From Avibacterium sp. 20-132 (GTDB lineage Bacteria; Pseudomonadota; Gammaproteobacteria; Enterobacterales; Pasteurellaceae): a stretch of DNA of 64,000 nt. Below the pieces are notes generated by a model. It was not told the origin of the DNA, searched no databases, and worked only from the letters and a program-made list of their open reading frames with translations. The stretch's first letter is position 1, and every line of letters begins with the position of its first letter. Positions 17,785 to 27,082 of the stretch are shown one piece after another. The stretch covers positions 1,654,001 to 1,718,000 of the forward strand of contig NZ_CP091456.1 of NCBI RefSeq assembly GCF_023611925.1, written 5' to 3'. Position numbers and translations under genes: made by a program.

Positions 17785-19224
17785 ATGTCTAGAAGACTAA
17801 GAAGAACCAAAATTGTATGTACTATGGGGCCTTCTACAGACCGTGGTAATAATTTAGAAAAAATTATTGCAGCGGGTGCTAATGTAGTGAGAATGAACTT
17901 TTCTCACGGTACGCCTGAAGATCACATTGGGCGTGCGCAACGTGTGCGTGAAATTGCACAAAAATTAGGTAAAACTGTGGCGATTTTAGGGGATTTACAA
18001 GGGCCTAAAATTCGTGTTTCTACTTTTAAAGATGGCAAAATTTTCTTAAATGTGGGTGATAAATTTGTTTTAGACGCAGAATTACCAAAAGGTGAAGGGG
18101 ATCAAGAAGCCGTTGGTTTAGATTATAAAACCTTACCACAAGACGTTGTTCCGGGTGATATTTTATTATTAGATGATGGTCGTGTTCAGTTAAAAGTATT
18201 ATCAACTGAAGGCGCAAAAGTCTTCACTGAAGTGACTGTCGGCGGGCCTCTTTCAAATAATAAAGGGATCAATAAATTAGGCGGTGGGTTATCTGCCGAT
18301 GCCTTAACGGAAAAAGACAAAGCAGATATTATTACTGCAGCGCGTATTGGGGTGGATTACTTAGCCGTGTCTTTCCCTCGTTCAAGTGCTGATTTGAACT
18401 ATGCACGTCAATTAGCGGAAGAAGCCGGTCTTAAAGCGAAAATTGTGGCAAAAGTAGAACGTGCGGAAACCGTAATGAGTGATGAAGCGATGGACGATAT
18501 TATTCTTGCTTCTGATGTGATTATGGTTGCCCGTGGTGACTTAGGCGTTGAAATTGGCGATCCTGAATTAGTGGGCGTACAGAAAAAATTAATCCGTCGT
18601 TCTCGTCAATTAAATCGCGTGGTGATTACCGCAACGCAAATGATGGAATCAATGATCAGCAACCCAATGCCAACCCGTGCGGAAGTAATGGACGTAGCCA
18701 ATGCGGTATTGGACGGTACAGACGCAGTAATGCTTTCTGCTGAAACCGCTGCGGGGCAATATCCTGCTGAAACCGTGGCAGCAATGGCGAAAGTGTGTTT
18801 AGGGGCAGAAAAAATGCCTAGCGTAAACGTTTCACGCCACCGTGTTGATCGCACTTTTGATACGATTGAAGAAGCGGTTGCGATGTCAGCAATGTTTGCT
18901 GCGAACCATATGAAAGGGGTTGCCGCAATTATTGCAATGACAAACAGCGGACATACAGCGAAATTAATGTCTCGCATTAGCTCTGGTTTACCAATTTTTG
19001 CCTTATCTCGTAACCAAGAAACATTAAATCTTTGTGCATTATATCGTGGTGTTGTACCTGTTCATTTCGATCAAGAAAGCCGTACTATTGAAGGATTGAA
19101 AGCGGCGATGCAATTGTTGAAAGATAAAGGTTATTTAGTAACGGGTGATCTTGTGTTATTAACTCAAGGTGATCTTCTAACCTCTGGTGGAACAAACACT
19201 TGTCGCACATTAGTGGTTGAATAA
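17785..19224 (+). CDS. pykA: Pyruvate kinase (type II, PykA-like)
   Basis: Catalyses the last glycolytic step, phosphoenolpyruvate plus ADP to pyruvate plus ATP. The 479 residues match PykA of E. coli (480). Motifs are MNFSHG near 36, [10 protein letters not shown], the metal-binding [13 protein letters not shown] and [11 protein letters not shown] or sugar-phosphate control is known for the family but cannot be read here. ATGGAGTAAGT just upstream supplies the ribosome site. The gene stands alone and ends at a strong terminator. It contains no USS. Confidence 0.96.
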   Translation: MSRRLRRTKIVCTMGPSTDRGNNLEKIIAAGANVVRMNFSHGTPEDHIGRAQRVREIAQKLGKTVAILGDLQGPKIRVSTFKDGKIFLNVGDKFVLDAELPKGEGDQEAVGLDYKTLPQDVVPGDILLLDDGRVQLKVLSTEGAKVFTEVTVGGPLSNNKGINKLGGGLSADALTEKDKADIITAARIGVDYLAVSFPRSSADLNYARQLAEEAGLKAKIVAKVERAETVMSDEAMDDIILASDVIMVARGDLGVEIGDPELVGVQKKLIRRSRQLNRVVITATQMMESMISNPMPTRAEVMDVANAVLDGTDAVMLSAETAAGQYPAETVAAMAKVCLGAEKMPSVNVSRHRVDRTFDTIEEAVAMSAMFAANHMKGVAAIIAMTNSGHTAKLMSRISSGLPIFALSRNQETLNLCALYRGVVPVHFDQESRTIEGLKAAMQLLKDKGYLVTGDLVLLTQGDLLTSGGTNTCRTLVVE

Positions 19225-19257
19225 TCTGATTTTTTAAACAGAACTTAAACCTAGATT

Positions 19258-19292
19258 AAAAAGTTACCTAACAAAAATAGGTAACTTTTTTT
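19258..19292 (+). terminator. Rho-independent terminator of pykA
   Basis: AGTTACCTA (19262-19270) pairs with TAGGTAACT (19278-19286), flanked by A on the left and seven T on the right, 34 bases after the pykA stop. Confidence 0.9.
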
Positions 19293-19388
19293 ATTTGATG
19301 TCTATCAACTTTAATTGTCATAGCATTTCCTGAATTTTTACTGTGCTTGCTATAATGATGGCATTTAACCTTATCGGGAGAAAGTATA

Positions 19389-20051
19389 ATGAGTGTAATC
19401 AGTAAAGAACAAGTATTAGAAAGATTTCGTTTTCGTGCCGCAACACGTTATTACGATCCAAATAAAAAAGTGAGCCGTGAGGATTTTGATTATATTTTAG
19501 AGCTTGCTCGTTTATCACCAAGTTCAGTGGGATCAGAGCCTTGGCATTTCGTCGTGATTCAAAATCCAGAATTACGTGAAAAGCTTAAACCGGTCAGCTG
19601 GGGAATGGTAACTCAGCTTGATGAAGCGAGTTATGTGGTGGCGATTTTAGCAAAGAAAAATGCACGTTACGATTCAGATTATTTGCATAATGCCTTAATT
19701 AAGCGTGGATTAACGCCAGAACAAATGGAAAAAGCGAAAGAAAAATACCACACTTTTCAACAAAATGATATGAACGTGCTGGAAAGTGAACGGGCATTAT
19801 TCGATTGGACAAGTAAACAAACTTATATCGCATTAGCAAATATGATGACAGGCGCGGCATTTATTGGTGTGGATAGCTGTCCAATAGAAGGCTTTAACTA
19901 TGAAGCGGTGAATCAAATTTTAGCCCAGTCAGGTGCGTTTGATCCAGTGGAATGGGGCGTTTCTGTGATCGTTACCTTTGGTTATCGGGCGAAAGAGATT
20001 AAAGCGAAATCAAGAAAACCGATGGAAGAATTGGTCACTTGGCTGGAATAA
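19389..20051 (+). CDS. NAD(P)H-dependent nitroreductase family protein
   Basis: An FMN-binding oxidoreductase of 220 residues in the NfsB-like family. The N-terminal FRFRAATRYYDP supplies the FMN phosphate contact, and the segment LSPSSVGSEPWHFVVIQN is the typical second motif. The C-terminal half has the dimer helix with ANMMTGAAFIGVDSCPIEGF. Members reduce nitroaromatics and quinones; the physiological substrate is unknown. A GGGAG ribosome site precedes the ATG. It is a single-gene unit. Confidence 0.9.
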   Translation: MSVISKEQVLERFRFRAATRYYDPNKKVSREDFDYILELARLSPSSVGSEPWHFVVIQNPELREKLKPVSWGMVTQLDEASYVVAILAKKNARYDSDYLHNALIKRGLTPEQMEKAKEKYHTFQQNDMNVLESERALFDWTSKQTYIALANMMTGAAFIGVDSCPIEGFNYEAVNQILAQSGAFDPVEWGVSVIVTFGYRAKEIKAKSRKPMEELVTWLE

Positions 20052-20358
20052 ATTGTTAAAAAACACCGCACTTTATTTTTTTCTTCGATGAATATTTAGG
20101 GCAAACCTTATTGGGTATGTGAATAATGTAATGGTCTAAAATTCCCAAACCCTGCAAAACTTTGTGAAATAGTTTGAGAATATCCCAGTTCTCTGCATAA
20201 TTTACCTAATTTTGCTAGCGATTTTGTCTCTTTTTAGTCGCATTATTCAAATAGAGATCCCCCTAGAAGCTAATGGCATAGATAAACTAAAGTGTGGTGG
20301 TTTTTTTATGATTTTTTATATGATGAACGCAATGAATATTCGCTTCTATCTTGCTTTA
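20052..20358. other. Non-coding interval with USS copies
   Basis: A 307-base interval between the nitroreductase and the DinI-like gene. It contains a USS near 20063 and a one-mismatch USS (AAGTGTGGT) near 20290 followed by seven T. The 63-codon frame found here (from 20212) has no ribosome site and no recognisable protein, so I see no gene. Confidence 0.5.
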
Positions 20359-20616
20359 TCAATCCAGTTCAACCAACGAACTGTCGTTCCAGAGTTCTTC
20401 TAAATATTCCATTAAACGTTCCTTTTCGTCTTTATTTTTGATACCTGTTATTTCCACACCTGCCGCACTGGAAAAACGGATACGAACGTGAATATCTTCA
20501 AATTTCTCCGCGATCTTTCGAGGCAGTACATCTTGCAGCTTAGCAATGATTTTTAATTGGTATTCTTGGCGTTTTGTGTCGCTTTCTTTCATAAAACGAA
20601 TGTCTAACTGCTTCAT
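20359..20616 (-). CDS. DinI-like family protein
   Basis: An 85-residue protein with the DinI layout: an N-terminal strand MKQLDIRFMK, a basic amphipathic helix, then HVRIRFSSAAGVEITG and an acidic C-terminal helix KDEKERLMEYLEELWND. DinI binds and stabilises RecA filaments and tempers cleavage of LexA and UmuD. It follows the UmuD-like gene on the same strand (74 bases apart, with a USS between) and probably shares its SOS promoter at 21154-21222. Confidence 0.85.
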   Translation of the reverse strand: MKQLDIRFMKESDTKRQEYQLKIIAKLQDVLPRKIAEKFEDIHVRIRFSSAAGVEITGIKNKDEKERLMEYLEELWNDSSLVELD

Positions 20617-20690
20617 TATATGCTTCCTATTTTATTTGTCCTAAACAGTAAAAATGAAAAAATTTGCACCGCACTTTTCGTTTCAATGAG

Positions 20691-21125
20691 TTAAGCGGCA
20701 AATCGCATTTGTTTTTTAGGTTTTATTTGATGAATGGTATTTGTAATTACGCCAATAATGGGTAAGGCAGACCATTTTTCACATTTTATGCTTTTCATTT
20801 TGGCATCCAGTGGTAGAAAAATGAATGCTTTATCTTCATAAGCAACAAACTCATATATGCAGAATTGATGATTTTGTTCCATTACCACTAAATCCCCAAT
20901 GCCAAGATGATCATTTTGTTCCACCACGAGCATATCGCCCATTTCAATTCCCCACGCCAGCATATTTGGGTTTGTTACCTGAATAAAGCAGGTTTTTTGG
21001 GGGTGTTTAATGCAATAAAGATTTAAATCAAGTTTTCTATTAAAGGTGGAATTGAAAGATTTACTATCAGTTAAAAATGGCATTGGCTGATAGGAGAACG
21101 GGGTTTGTTGGTTGAGGTAATTCAT
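20691..21125 (-). CDS. UmuD-like S24-fold protein lacking the Ser-Lys dyad
   Basis: A 144-residue protein that aligns with UmuD: DLNLYCIKHPQKTCFIQV matches the start of the UmuD core, GIEMGDMLVVEQ matches GISDGDLLIVDS, and IGDLVVMEQNHQF matches HGDIVIAAVDGEF. The catalytic Ser of GDSM is Asn54 (TNPNM) and the catalytic Lys of FTVKKL is Tyr91 (FCIYEF). No Cys-Gly cleavage site is visible in the N-terminal 30 residues. It should therefore be unable to cleave itself. No umuC lies beside it; a DinI-like gene follows instead. LexA-like boxes upstream indicate SOS induction. It could be a UmuD'-like partner for a distant polymerase, or a regulator. Confidence 0.8.
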   Translation of the reverse strand: MNYLNQQTPFSYQPMPFLTDSKSFNSTFNRKLDLNLYCIKHPQKTCFIQVTNPNMLAWGIEMGDMLVVEQNDHLGIGDLVVMEQNHQFCIYEFVAYEDKAFIFLPLDAKMKSIKCEKWSALPIIGVITNTIHQIKPKKQMRFAA

Positions 21126-21153
21126 CTTGATGCTCCGCTTATCATTAAACTTA

Positions 21154-21222
21154 CTGGGTTTTTATACAGTGAAAATGATACTGTTGTTTTATACAGCTCG
21201 TCAATACTGTATAAAAATTTTT
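21154..21222. promoter_or_regulatory. Cluster of LexA (SOS) boxes
   Basis: CTGTTGTTTTATACAG at 21181-21196 is a perfect CTGT-N8-ACAG box. CTGGGTTTTTATACAG at 21154-21169 has one mismatch. A half box ACTGTATA begins at 21206. They lie 29-97 bases ahead of the leftward UmuD-like gene. Clustered boxes usually mean tight, cooperative LexA repression. Confidence 0.75.
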
Positions 21223-21391
21223 TTCACATTTTTGTGTTACTGCACAAGATTTAGGGCAAAAAGGAGAAAATAATGAATTTTATTTAATTTAGAAGGAAAT
21301 ATTTCTATCTTTATGTAAATAATATGCGTTAATTTACGATTTTATATTTTCTTTAGTAAAAAATTAGGCTATCTTTACAAGGGCTATGGGG

Positions 21392-21407
21392 GATCTAATT
21401 TTAGATC
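21392..21407. promoter_or_regulatory. Palindrome in the sstT upstream region
   Basis: GATCTAATTTTAGATC is an inverted repeat of 7-base arms with a 2-base centre, 65 bases ahead of sstT. A second weak inverted repeat (GCTGA...TCAGC, 21423-21447) follows. They may be an operator or leader structure; the binding factor is unknown. Confidence 0.35.
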
Positions 21408-21471
21408 TGAATTTTAACTCGTTGCTGACCCATTTATTTGGTTCAGCTTAAACACAACATCGTAAATTATT

Positions 21472-22716
21472 ATGAATACATCTCGTTTATATTCTTTGTT
21501 TTTTCACGGAAGTTTAGTGAAAAGAATTTCTATCGGTTTAGTGCTAGGCTTACTTTTGGCGATTATTGCACCAAGCTTACAATCAATGCTCGGCTTTAAT
21601 CTTGCTGAAAAAGCGGGTTTTTTAGGTAAAGTATTTGTGCGCTCATTGCGTGCGGTTGCACCAATTCTTGTCTTTTTATTGGTTATTTCAGCTATTGCGA
21701 ATAAAAAAATTGGTACGCAAAGCAATATGAAAGCCGTGGTGATTTTATATTTGTTAGGCACCTTCCTTGCGGCATTAACTGCGGTGTTATTTAGCTTTGC
21801 TTTTCCAACAGAAATTGCATTGCAAACACAAGAAAATTCTTTATCACCACCAAGCGAAGTTTCTCAAGTGTTAGGAACCTTAGTGTTAAATGTGGTGGAT
21901 AATCCAATCAATGCGCTGTTTAATGCAAACTTTATTGGGATTCTTTCTTGGGCGATTGGTTTAGGTTTAGTGTTACGCCACGCATCAGACACCACTAAAA
22001 ATGTGATGAATGATCTGTCTGAAGGGGTATCAAAAATCGTTCACTTCATCATTAGTTTTGCCCCAATTGGGGTGTTCGGGTTAGTGGCTGAAACCCTTGC
22101 GGATAAAGGCTTAGGCGCATTATTTGATTATGTGCGTTTATTATGCGTATTAATTGGTGCAATGCTATTTACTGCTTTCGTCGTAAACCCAATTTTAGTG
22201 TATTGGAAAACTCGCCATAATCCATATCCATTGATCTGGACTTGTGTGCGTGAAAGTGGTTTAACTGCGTTCTTCACGCGTAGCTCAGCGGCAAATATTC
22301 CTGTAAATATGGAGTTAGCAAAACGCTTAAACTTAAATGAAGATACTTATTCTGTTTCTATTCCACTAGGGGCAAGTATCAATATGGCAGGTGCGGCAAT
22401 CACAATTACGGTATTAACCTTAGCTGCTGTGCATACCTTAGGTGTGGAAGTATCTTTCCCTACCGCATTATTATTAAGTGTGGTATCAAGCGTGTGTGCT
22501 TGTGGTGCATCGGGCGTTGCGGGTGGTTCATTATTATTAATTCCATTAGCTTGTAGCTTGTTTGGTATCTCAAATGACATTGCTGCGCAGGTTATCGGCG
22601 TAGGCTTTATCATTGGTGTGTTACAAGATTCCGCAGAGACCGCGTTGAATTCATCTACTGACGTAGTATTTACGGCGGCGGTGTGTATCTCTGAAGAGGA
22701 AGCACAAAAAGGTTAA
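21472..22716 (+). CDS. sstT: Serine/threonine:Na+ symporter SstT
   Basis: Inner-membrane carrier of the dicarboxylate/amino acid:cation symporter family that imports serine and threonine with sodium. The 414 residues match E. coli SstT. Visible motifs are the Ser-rich [15 protein letters not shown] loop, [16 protein letters not shown], and the re-entrant segment [36 protein letters not shown] lies near the C-terminus. A structured leader with a palindrome precedes the gene and a terminator follows. Confidence 0.95.
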   Translation: MNTSRLYSLFFHGSLVKRISIGLVLGLLLAIIAPSLQSMLGFNLAEKAGFLGKVFVRSLRAVAPILVFLLVISAIANKKIGTQSNMKAVVILYLLGTFLAALTAVLFSFAFPTEIALQTQENSLSPPSEVSQVLGTLVLNVVDNPINALFNANFIGILSWAIGLGLVLRHASDTTKNVMNDLSEGVSKIVHFIISFAPIGVFGLVAETLADKGLGALFDYVRLLCVLIGAMLFTAFVVNPILVYWKTRHNPYPLIWTCVRESGLTAFFTRSSAANIPVNMELAKRLNLNEDTYSVSIPLGASINMAGAAITITVLTLAAVHTLGVEVSFPTALLLSVVSSVCACGASGVAGGSLLLIPLACSLFGISNDIAAQVIGVGFIIGVLQDSAETALNSSTDVVFTAAVCISEEEAQKG

Positions 22717-22750
22717 TCTTTTTGTTAAAGATGAAAAGATGTTAAATAAG

Positions 22751-22779
22751 AAAGAGCGGATTAAATTTCCGCTTTTTTT
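22751..22779 (+). terminator. Rho-independent terminator of sstT
   Basis: AGCGGA (22755-22760) pairs with TCCGCT (22768-22773), extended by A/T pairs, with seven T at the end. It lies 35 bases after the sstT stop and directly ahead of the next gene. Confidence 0.75.
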
Positions 22780-22792
22780 ATAGGTGGCTAGT

Positions 22793-24238
22793 ATGATTAC
22801 GATTCAAAATGCAAGATTTCAACTTGCTCATCATCAACGCTTAAAAATAGATGAATTATCCATTCAGCCCAATGCCTATTGGAGCGTCGTGGGCAGCAAT
22901 GGCAGTGGTAAAAGCGCACTTGCATTGGCGTTAGAAGGCAAACTGCCTTTGCTTGAGGGGAAAATGGAAAATCGGTTTCAAACTGTTTGTTCCCTCTCTT
23001 TTGAAAAACAGCAAAAAATTGTCAGTGAAACCTTTAAAGATCGCAATAATGATGGCGTAAGCCCTGATGATTTTGGCAAAACTGCCAAACAAACCATTTT
23101 GGCAGAAAACGCGGATCTTGCTTTATTTGAAGAATATAGTTCGCTGTTAAAAATTACCGCACTTTTAGATCGCCCATTTATTCAACTTTCTACTGGAGAA
23201 AGTCGTAAAGTGTTGCTATGCCAAGCCTTAGTACAACAGCCTGATTTGCTCATTTTAGATGAACCTTTTGAAGGATTGGATCAACAATCGGTTAAAGAAT
23301 GGAAAGTGTTGCTCGCACAGTTACAAGCAAAAATCGCGATTTTGCTGATATTAAATCGCTTTGATGATATTCCTGATGAAGCCGATCATCTTGCCTTGTT
23401 AGAACATCAAGAAGTGATTTTGCAGGGGGAACGCAATACCATTGAGCAACAAAGCCTTTATCAACAACTTCGCTATGCGGATTCTGCGCAACATATTCCT
23501 TTACCTGAACGTGCGATGCCAGCGATAAAACTTGACGAAAATCAACCGCTCTTTGAATTAGAGCAGGTAACCATTCAATATGGTGAGAAAAAAATTCTGG
23601 ATAAGCTCAATTGGCAAGTAAGGCGGGGGGAAAACTGGTGGATAAAAGGTCCAAATGGCGCAGGAAAATCGACCTTGCTTTCCGTGATTAGTGGCGATCA
23701 TCCACAATCTTATGCTAATAAAGTGCGTTTATTTGGCAATCAACGTGGTTCTGGTGAAACCATTTGGCAGATCAAACAAAAAATGGGGTATGTCAGTAGC
23801 CAATTGCATATGGACTATCGGGTGAATTGCTCAGCGCGTGATGTGATCCTTTCTGGATTTTTTGACAGTATTGGTGTTTATCAAAAAGTGCCAGATGCTT
23901 TGCACATTAAAGCAATGGAATGGCTTGCCCGATTGAATTTAACTGCACAAGCAAATCAGCCGTTTAAATCTTTATCTTGGGGACAGCAGCGTTTATTACT
24001 GATTACAAGAGCAATGGTAAAACATCCACCTGTATTGATTTTAGATGAACCCTTGCAAGGGTTAGATGGGGTAAATCGTAAACTGGTAAAACACTTTATT
24101 GATCAGCTGGTAATGAATAGCGAAACGCAATTATTGTTTGTTTCACATCAAGAGCAAGATGTGCCAAGTTGTATCACTCATTTATTTGAGTTTGTTAATA
24201 AAAATGGCGGATACGACTATATACAAAAGCCAGTGTAA
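22793..24238 (+). CDS. modF: Double-ATPase ABC protein, ModF/PhrA type
   Basis: A soluble protein of 481 residues with two ABC ATPase modules: Walker A GSNGSGKS (34-41) and GPNGAGKS (286-293), Walker B LLILDEPFEGLD and VLILDEPLQGLD, and signature loops LSTGESRK and LSWGQQRL. This is the ModF layout, a molybdate-linked ATPase of unclear function also annotated as photorepair protein PhrA. No molybdate permease genes are adjacent. TAGGTGG just upstream suits ATG 22793; a GTG nine bases earlier is in frame but overlaps the ribosome site. Confidence 0.85.
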   Translation: MITIQNARFQLAHHQRLKIDELSIQPNAYWSVVGSNGSGKSALALALEGKLPLLEGKMENRFQTVCSLSFEKQQKIVSETFKDRNNDGVSPDDFGKTAKQTILAENADLALFEEYSSLLKITALLDRPFIQLSTGESRKVLLCQALVQQPDLLILDEPFEGLDQQSVKEWKVLLAQLQAKIAILLILNRFDDIPDEADHLALLEHQEVILQGERNTIEQQSLYQQLRYADSAQHIPLPERAMPAIKLDENQPLFELEQVTIQYGEKKILDKLNWQVRRGENWWIKGPNGAGKSTLLSVISGDHPQSYANKVRLFGNQRGSGETIWQIKQKMGYVSSQLHMDYRVNCSARDVILSGFFDSIGVYQKVPDALHIKAMEWLARLNLTAQANQPFKSLSWGQQRLLLITRAMVKHPPVLILDEPLQGLDGVNRKLVKHFIDQLVMNSETQLLFVSHQEQDVPSCITHLFEFVNKNGGYDYIQKPV

Positions 24239-24285
24239 TTGTTAGACTTCGGCATAACTATTTATCATTATAGTAGGAGAAAGAG

Positions 24286-25206
24286 ATGGAATTATTAGAG
24301 GGGTTGCCAACGGCCGCTATTATTTTTTTAATCTTAGTCGGCGTAGTTTTATTTTCTACGCTTAAAACTGTGCCACAAGGCTATCATTGGACGATCGAAC
24401 GTTTTGGTCGCTATACTCGTACACTTACCCCTGGGTTAAATTTTGTTGTTCCCTTTGTTGATCGTGTTGGTCGTAAAATTAATATGATGGAACAAGTGTT
24501 AGATATTCCTTCGCAAGAAGTGATCTCGAAAGACAATGCCAATGTTTCCATTGATGCGGTGTGCTTTGTGCAAGTGATCGATGCTCGCCGTGCGGCTTAT
24601 GAGGTGAACCATTTAGAGCAAGCGATCATCAATTTAACGATGACGAATATTCGTACCGTGCTAGGCTCAATGGAATTGGATGAAATGCTTTCACAGCGTG
24701 ATAATATCAACGGACGTTTGTTATCCATTGTGGATGAAGCAACGAATCCTTGGGGAATTAAAGTAACGCGTATTGAGATCCGTGATGTACGTCCGCCGCA
24801 CGAATTAATCGCAGCAATGAATGCGCAAATGAAAGCGGAACGTAATAAGCGTGCTGAAATTTTAGAAGCCGAAGGGATTCGACAAGCTGAAATCTTACGT
24901 GCGGAAGGGGAGAAACAATCACGTATTCTCAAAGCCGAAGGGGAGAGGGCAGAAGCCTTTTTACAAGCCGAAGCGCGTGAACGTGCGGCGGAAGCAGAAG
25001 CCAAAGCCACACAGATGGTTTCTGAGGCGATTGCGGGTGGAAACACCAAAGCGATTAATTACTTTATTGCCCAAAAATATACCGAAGCGTTAAAAGAAAT
25101 CGGCGGCGCGAATAATAGTAAAGTGGTATTAATGCCACTTGAAGCAGGTAATTTAATTGGCTCTGTGGCAGGTATTGCTGAGTTGTTAAAAGGTGAAAAG
25201 CAGTAA
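24286..25206 (+). CDS. qmcA: SPFH/Band-7 membrane protein QmcA
   Basis: A 306-residue stomatin-like protein: one N-terminal membrane segment (about 10-28), an SPFH domain containing [21 protein letters not shown], then an Ala/Glu/Arg-rich coiled coil (about 185-250) with the repeated [13 protein letters not shown] pattern. Such proteins form large oligomers at the inner membrane and act with NfeD partners in protein quality control and membrane organisation. The nfeD-like gene follows 61 bases downstream. Confidence 0.92.
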   Translation: MELLEGLPTAAIIFLILVGVVLFSTLKTVPQGYHWTIERFGRYTRTLTPGLNFVVPFVDRVGRKINMMEQVLDIPSQEVISKDNANVSIDAVCFVQVIDARRAAYEVNHLEQAIINLTMTNIRTVLGSMELDEMLSQRDNINGRLLSIVDEATNPWGIKVTRIEIRDVRPPHELIAAMNAQMKAERNKRAEILEAEGIRQAEILRAEGEKQSRILKAEGERAEAFLQAEARERAAEAEAKATQMVSEAIAGGNTKAINYFIAQKYTEALKEIGGANNSKVVLMPLEAGNLIGSVAGIAELLKGEKQ

Positions 25207-25223
25207 ATCTGCCAATCATTATC

Positions 25224-25243
25224 AGGGGCATTTGCCCCTTTTC
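25224..25243 (+). terminator. Weak hairpin between qmcA and the NfeD gene
   Basis: AGGGGC (25224-25229) pairs with GCCCCT (25234-25239) over a 4-base loop, followed by TTT. It may only attenuate read-through into the downstream partner gene. Confidence 0.4.
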
Positions 25244-25267
25244 AATACATAAAATAAGGGGATAAGT

Positions 25268-25720
25268 ATGGAATGGCTCGCAACTTGGTCAGTGTGGCAT
25301 TGGCTTATTTTAGGTTTCGGTTTATTGATTGCCGAAATTCTTATTCCGGGCGTGTTTTTACTCTGGTGGGGCTTAGCCGCGATTATTATCGCTGGTGTGA
25401 TGGCACTATTTGCAACCTTATCCTTAACTTTTTTAGTGATTGGCTATGCCATTTTAGCCATTATTTTAAGTTTTTCTTGGTGGAAATACCAACACGGTAA
25501 AGATCTGCAAGATCAATCACATTCCTCATTAAATCAACGAGATCACGCAATGCTTGGGACAAAAGGGATCGTGCAAGAAATCAATGAAAACGGCATTGGT
25601 CGAGGCTATTTTGGCGATACGACTTGGCGAATTCAAGGTAAGCATTTACGAGTGAATGATGTGATTGAAGTGTATAACGTGGAAGGGATCACCTTATTTG
25701 TTAAGAAAGTAGAAGAATAA
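25268..25720 (+). CDS. NfeD-family membrane protein (YbbJ-like)
   Basis: A 150-residue protein with two or three hydrophobic segments in the first 75 residues (WHWLILGFGLLIAEILIPGV and a long second stretch), then a soluble OB-fold domain beginning near MLGTKGIVQEINENG. This is the short NfeD form that pairs with SPFH proteins, and it lies directly after qmcA as in E. coli (qmcA-ybbJ). An AAGGGG ribosome site precedes the ATG. Confidence 0.9.
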   Translation: MEWLATWSVWHWLILGFGLLIAEILIPGVFLLWWGLAAIIIAGVMALFATLSLTFLVIGYAILAIILSFSWWKYQHGKDLQDQSHSSLNQRDHAMLGTKGIVQEINENGIGRGYFGDTTWRIQGKHLRVNDVIEVYNVEGITLFVKKVEE

Positions 25721-26353
25721 ATGAAACATTTAATTATTTTTGCCCATCCAAATGGGCAGGGCAGTTTTAATCGTAGCATTTTAGACCGCGTAAAGTCCAC
25801 AAGCGAAAAGCGAGCGGTAGAAACGCAAGTACGTGATTTATATCAGCTTAACTTTAACCCTGTGATTTCGTGGAATGAATTACAAGGTGCGAATCAAGGG
25901 ATTACGCCAGAAGAAATTCGTTATGAACATCAGTTAATTCGCGAGGCAGATTTAATCACGCTCATTTATCCCCTATGGTGGATGGGGTTTCCAGCAATTT
26001 TGAAAGGCTATTTAGATCGCGTGTTAAGCCACGGTTTCGCTTACAAGACAGAAAACGGGCAATCCGTGGGCTTATTACAAGGTAAAAAAATGCAACAATT
26101 TATTACCATCGGCAGTAATGTTGAAAAATATCAACAGTTTGGCATTGATAAATCCTTGCGTGATTGCTTGGTAGATGGGTTGTTTAATTTCTGTGGAATT
26201 AAAGATATTCAGCATAAATTTTTTGGTGATATTCATATTATTGATGATAATGCTCGCCAAAAAATGCTTGAAGAAGTGGAACAAATAACTTCACAAAATT
26301 TAACCGCACTTTTATCCACTCAAGAAATCTTAAACAGCAAGGAAAGCGCATAA
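25721..26353 (+). CDS. Flavodoxin-fold NAD(P)H:quinone oxidoreductase family protein
   Basis: A 210-residue protein of the NQO1/KefF/MdaB family: an N-terminal nucleotide-fold strand MKHLIIFAHPN followed by GSFNRSILDRV, and the conserved TLIYPLWWMGFPAILKGYLDRV segment around residues 80-100, which lines the FMN site. It begins at the base after the NfeD stop and overlaps the next gene by one base, so all three are likely cotranscribed. The substrate, a quinone or other two-electron acceptor, cannot be named. Confidence 0.88.
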   Translation: MKHLIIFAHPNGQGSFNRSILDRVKSTSEKRAVETQVRDLYQLNFNPVISWNELQGANQGITPEEIRYEHQLIREADLITLIYPLWWMGFPAILKGYLDRVLSHGFAYKTENGQSVGLLQGKKMQQFITIGSNVEKYQQFGIDKSLRDCLVDGLFNFCGIKDIQHKFFGDIHIIDDNARQKMLEEVEQITSQNLTALLSTQEILNSKESA

Positions 26354-26922
26354 TGAACAACGAAAACAGCCTTAACCATTTTTCGTTAATTAGCCGATTA
26401 TTTGGCAATCTCTTTTATCGTTCCCCACAAGATGCCATGTTGCAAAATGTCTTTGCGTGGTTGCAACAAAAACCTCTCAATGAACTGTGGCCGTTAGAAA
26501 CAGATAAACAAAGCGAACAAGCCCTTGAGGCATTGCAAATGAAGATTGATTTAGCCTTATTAGATCAAGAATATCAGCGTTTATTCTGCGGAAAAAATGC
26601 TCTTGTGCCAATGAATATTGAGGCTTATGATCTTAAATCGGCTGATTTCATCGCTTTTCGTCAAGAACGGGGAATGCCAGAACTGGAACAAAGTGCGGTG
26701 AATTTTCCGCTAATTTTTCTCACCGCGTCTTGGATTGAAGATAACCTTGATTCTCTTGAGGCTCAACAAACCTTGTTTGCTGAATTTTTATTACCTTGCG
26801 CGACTAAATTCTTAAATTTAGTAGAAAACCAAGCAAATTTACCTTTTTATCGCTCACTTTCCTTTCTCTCACGGGAAATTCTCTCTGCGATGGCTGATGA
26901 ATTGGAAGAACAGCAATCTTAA
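26353..26922 (+). CDS. TorD/DmsD-family redox-enzyme maturation chaperone
   Basis: A 189-residue, mostly helical protein. The segment DQEYQRLFCGKNALVPMNIEAY corresponds to the TorD-family signature Y.rLF.gp....P..S. Such chaperones bind twin-arginine signal peptides of molybdoenzymes or, for YcdY, assist other metalloproteins. No molybdoenzyme gene is adjacent, so the client is unknown. Its ATG overlaps the stop of the preceding oxidoreductase gene. A USS lies inside near 26690. Confidence 0.8.
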   Translation: MNNENSLNHFSLISRLFGNLFYRSPQDAMLQNVFAWLQQKPLNELWPLETDKQSEQALEALQMKIDLALLDQEYQRLFCGKNALVPMNIEAYDLKSADFIAFRQERGMPELEQSAVNFPLIFLTASWIEDNLDSLEAQQTLFAEFLLPCATKFLNLVENQANLPFYRSLSFLSREILSAMADELEEQQS

Positions 26923-27048
26923 CGGTTTTATGAAAAACTAGGTGATGTCGTGTAGCCTTATTTAGCCTGAATATTTCATTCCAACCTTTAGAGTAAGAAA
27001 AATTTGTGAAAATTTTACCGCACTTTAGATTTGGTACTATTTATGACA

Positions 27049-27076
27049 AAGGGTGAAAGCGTATTGCTTCACCCTT
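27049..27076. terminator. Hairpin terminator after lpxL
   Basis: AAGGGTGAA (27049-27057) pairs with TTCACCCTT (27068-27076). It lies just past the stop of the leftward lpxL gene and is flanked by T-rich sequence. It could also stop rightward transcription from the TorD-family gene. Confidence 0.65.
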
Positions 27077-27082
27077 CATTTT

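Noticed and set aside
20212..20403. Possible 63-residue membrane protein
   Set aside because: Hydrophobic but without ribosome site, overlapping a USS and the end of the DinI-like gene; more likely non-coding.
20359..21222. Prophage remnant with a phage repressor
   Set aside because: The S24-fold protein aligns with UmuD and not with a cI-type repressor, lacks a helix-turn-helix and no phage genes are nearby.
24597..25049. A 150-codon frame antisense to qmcA
   Set aside because: It mirrors the Ala/Glu-rich coiled coil of QmcA and has no support.
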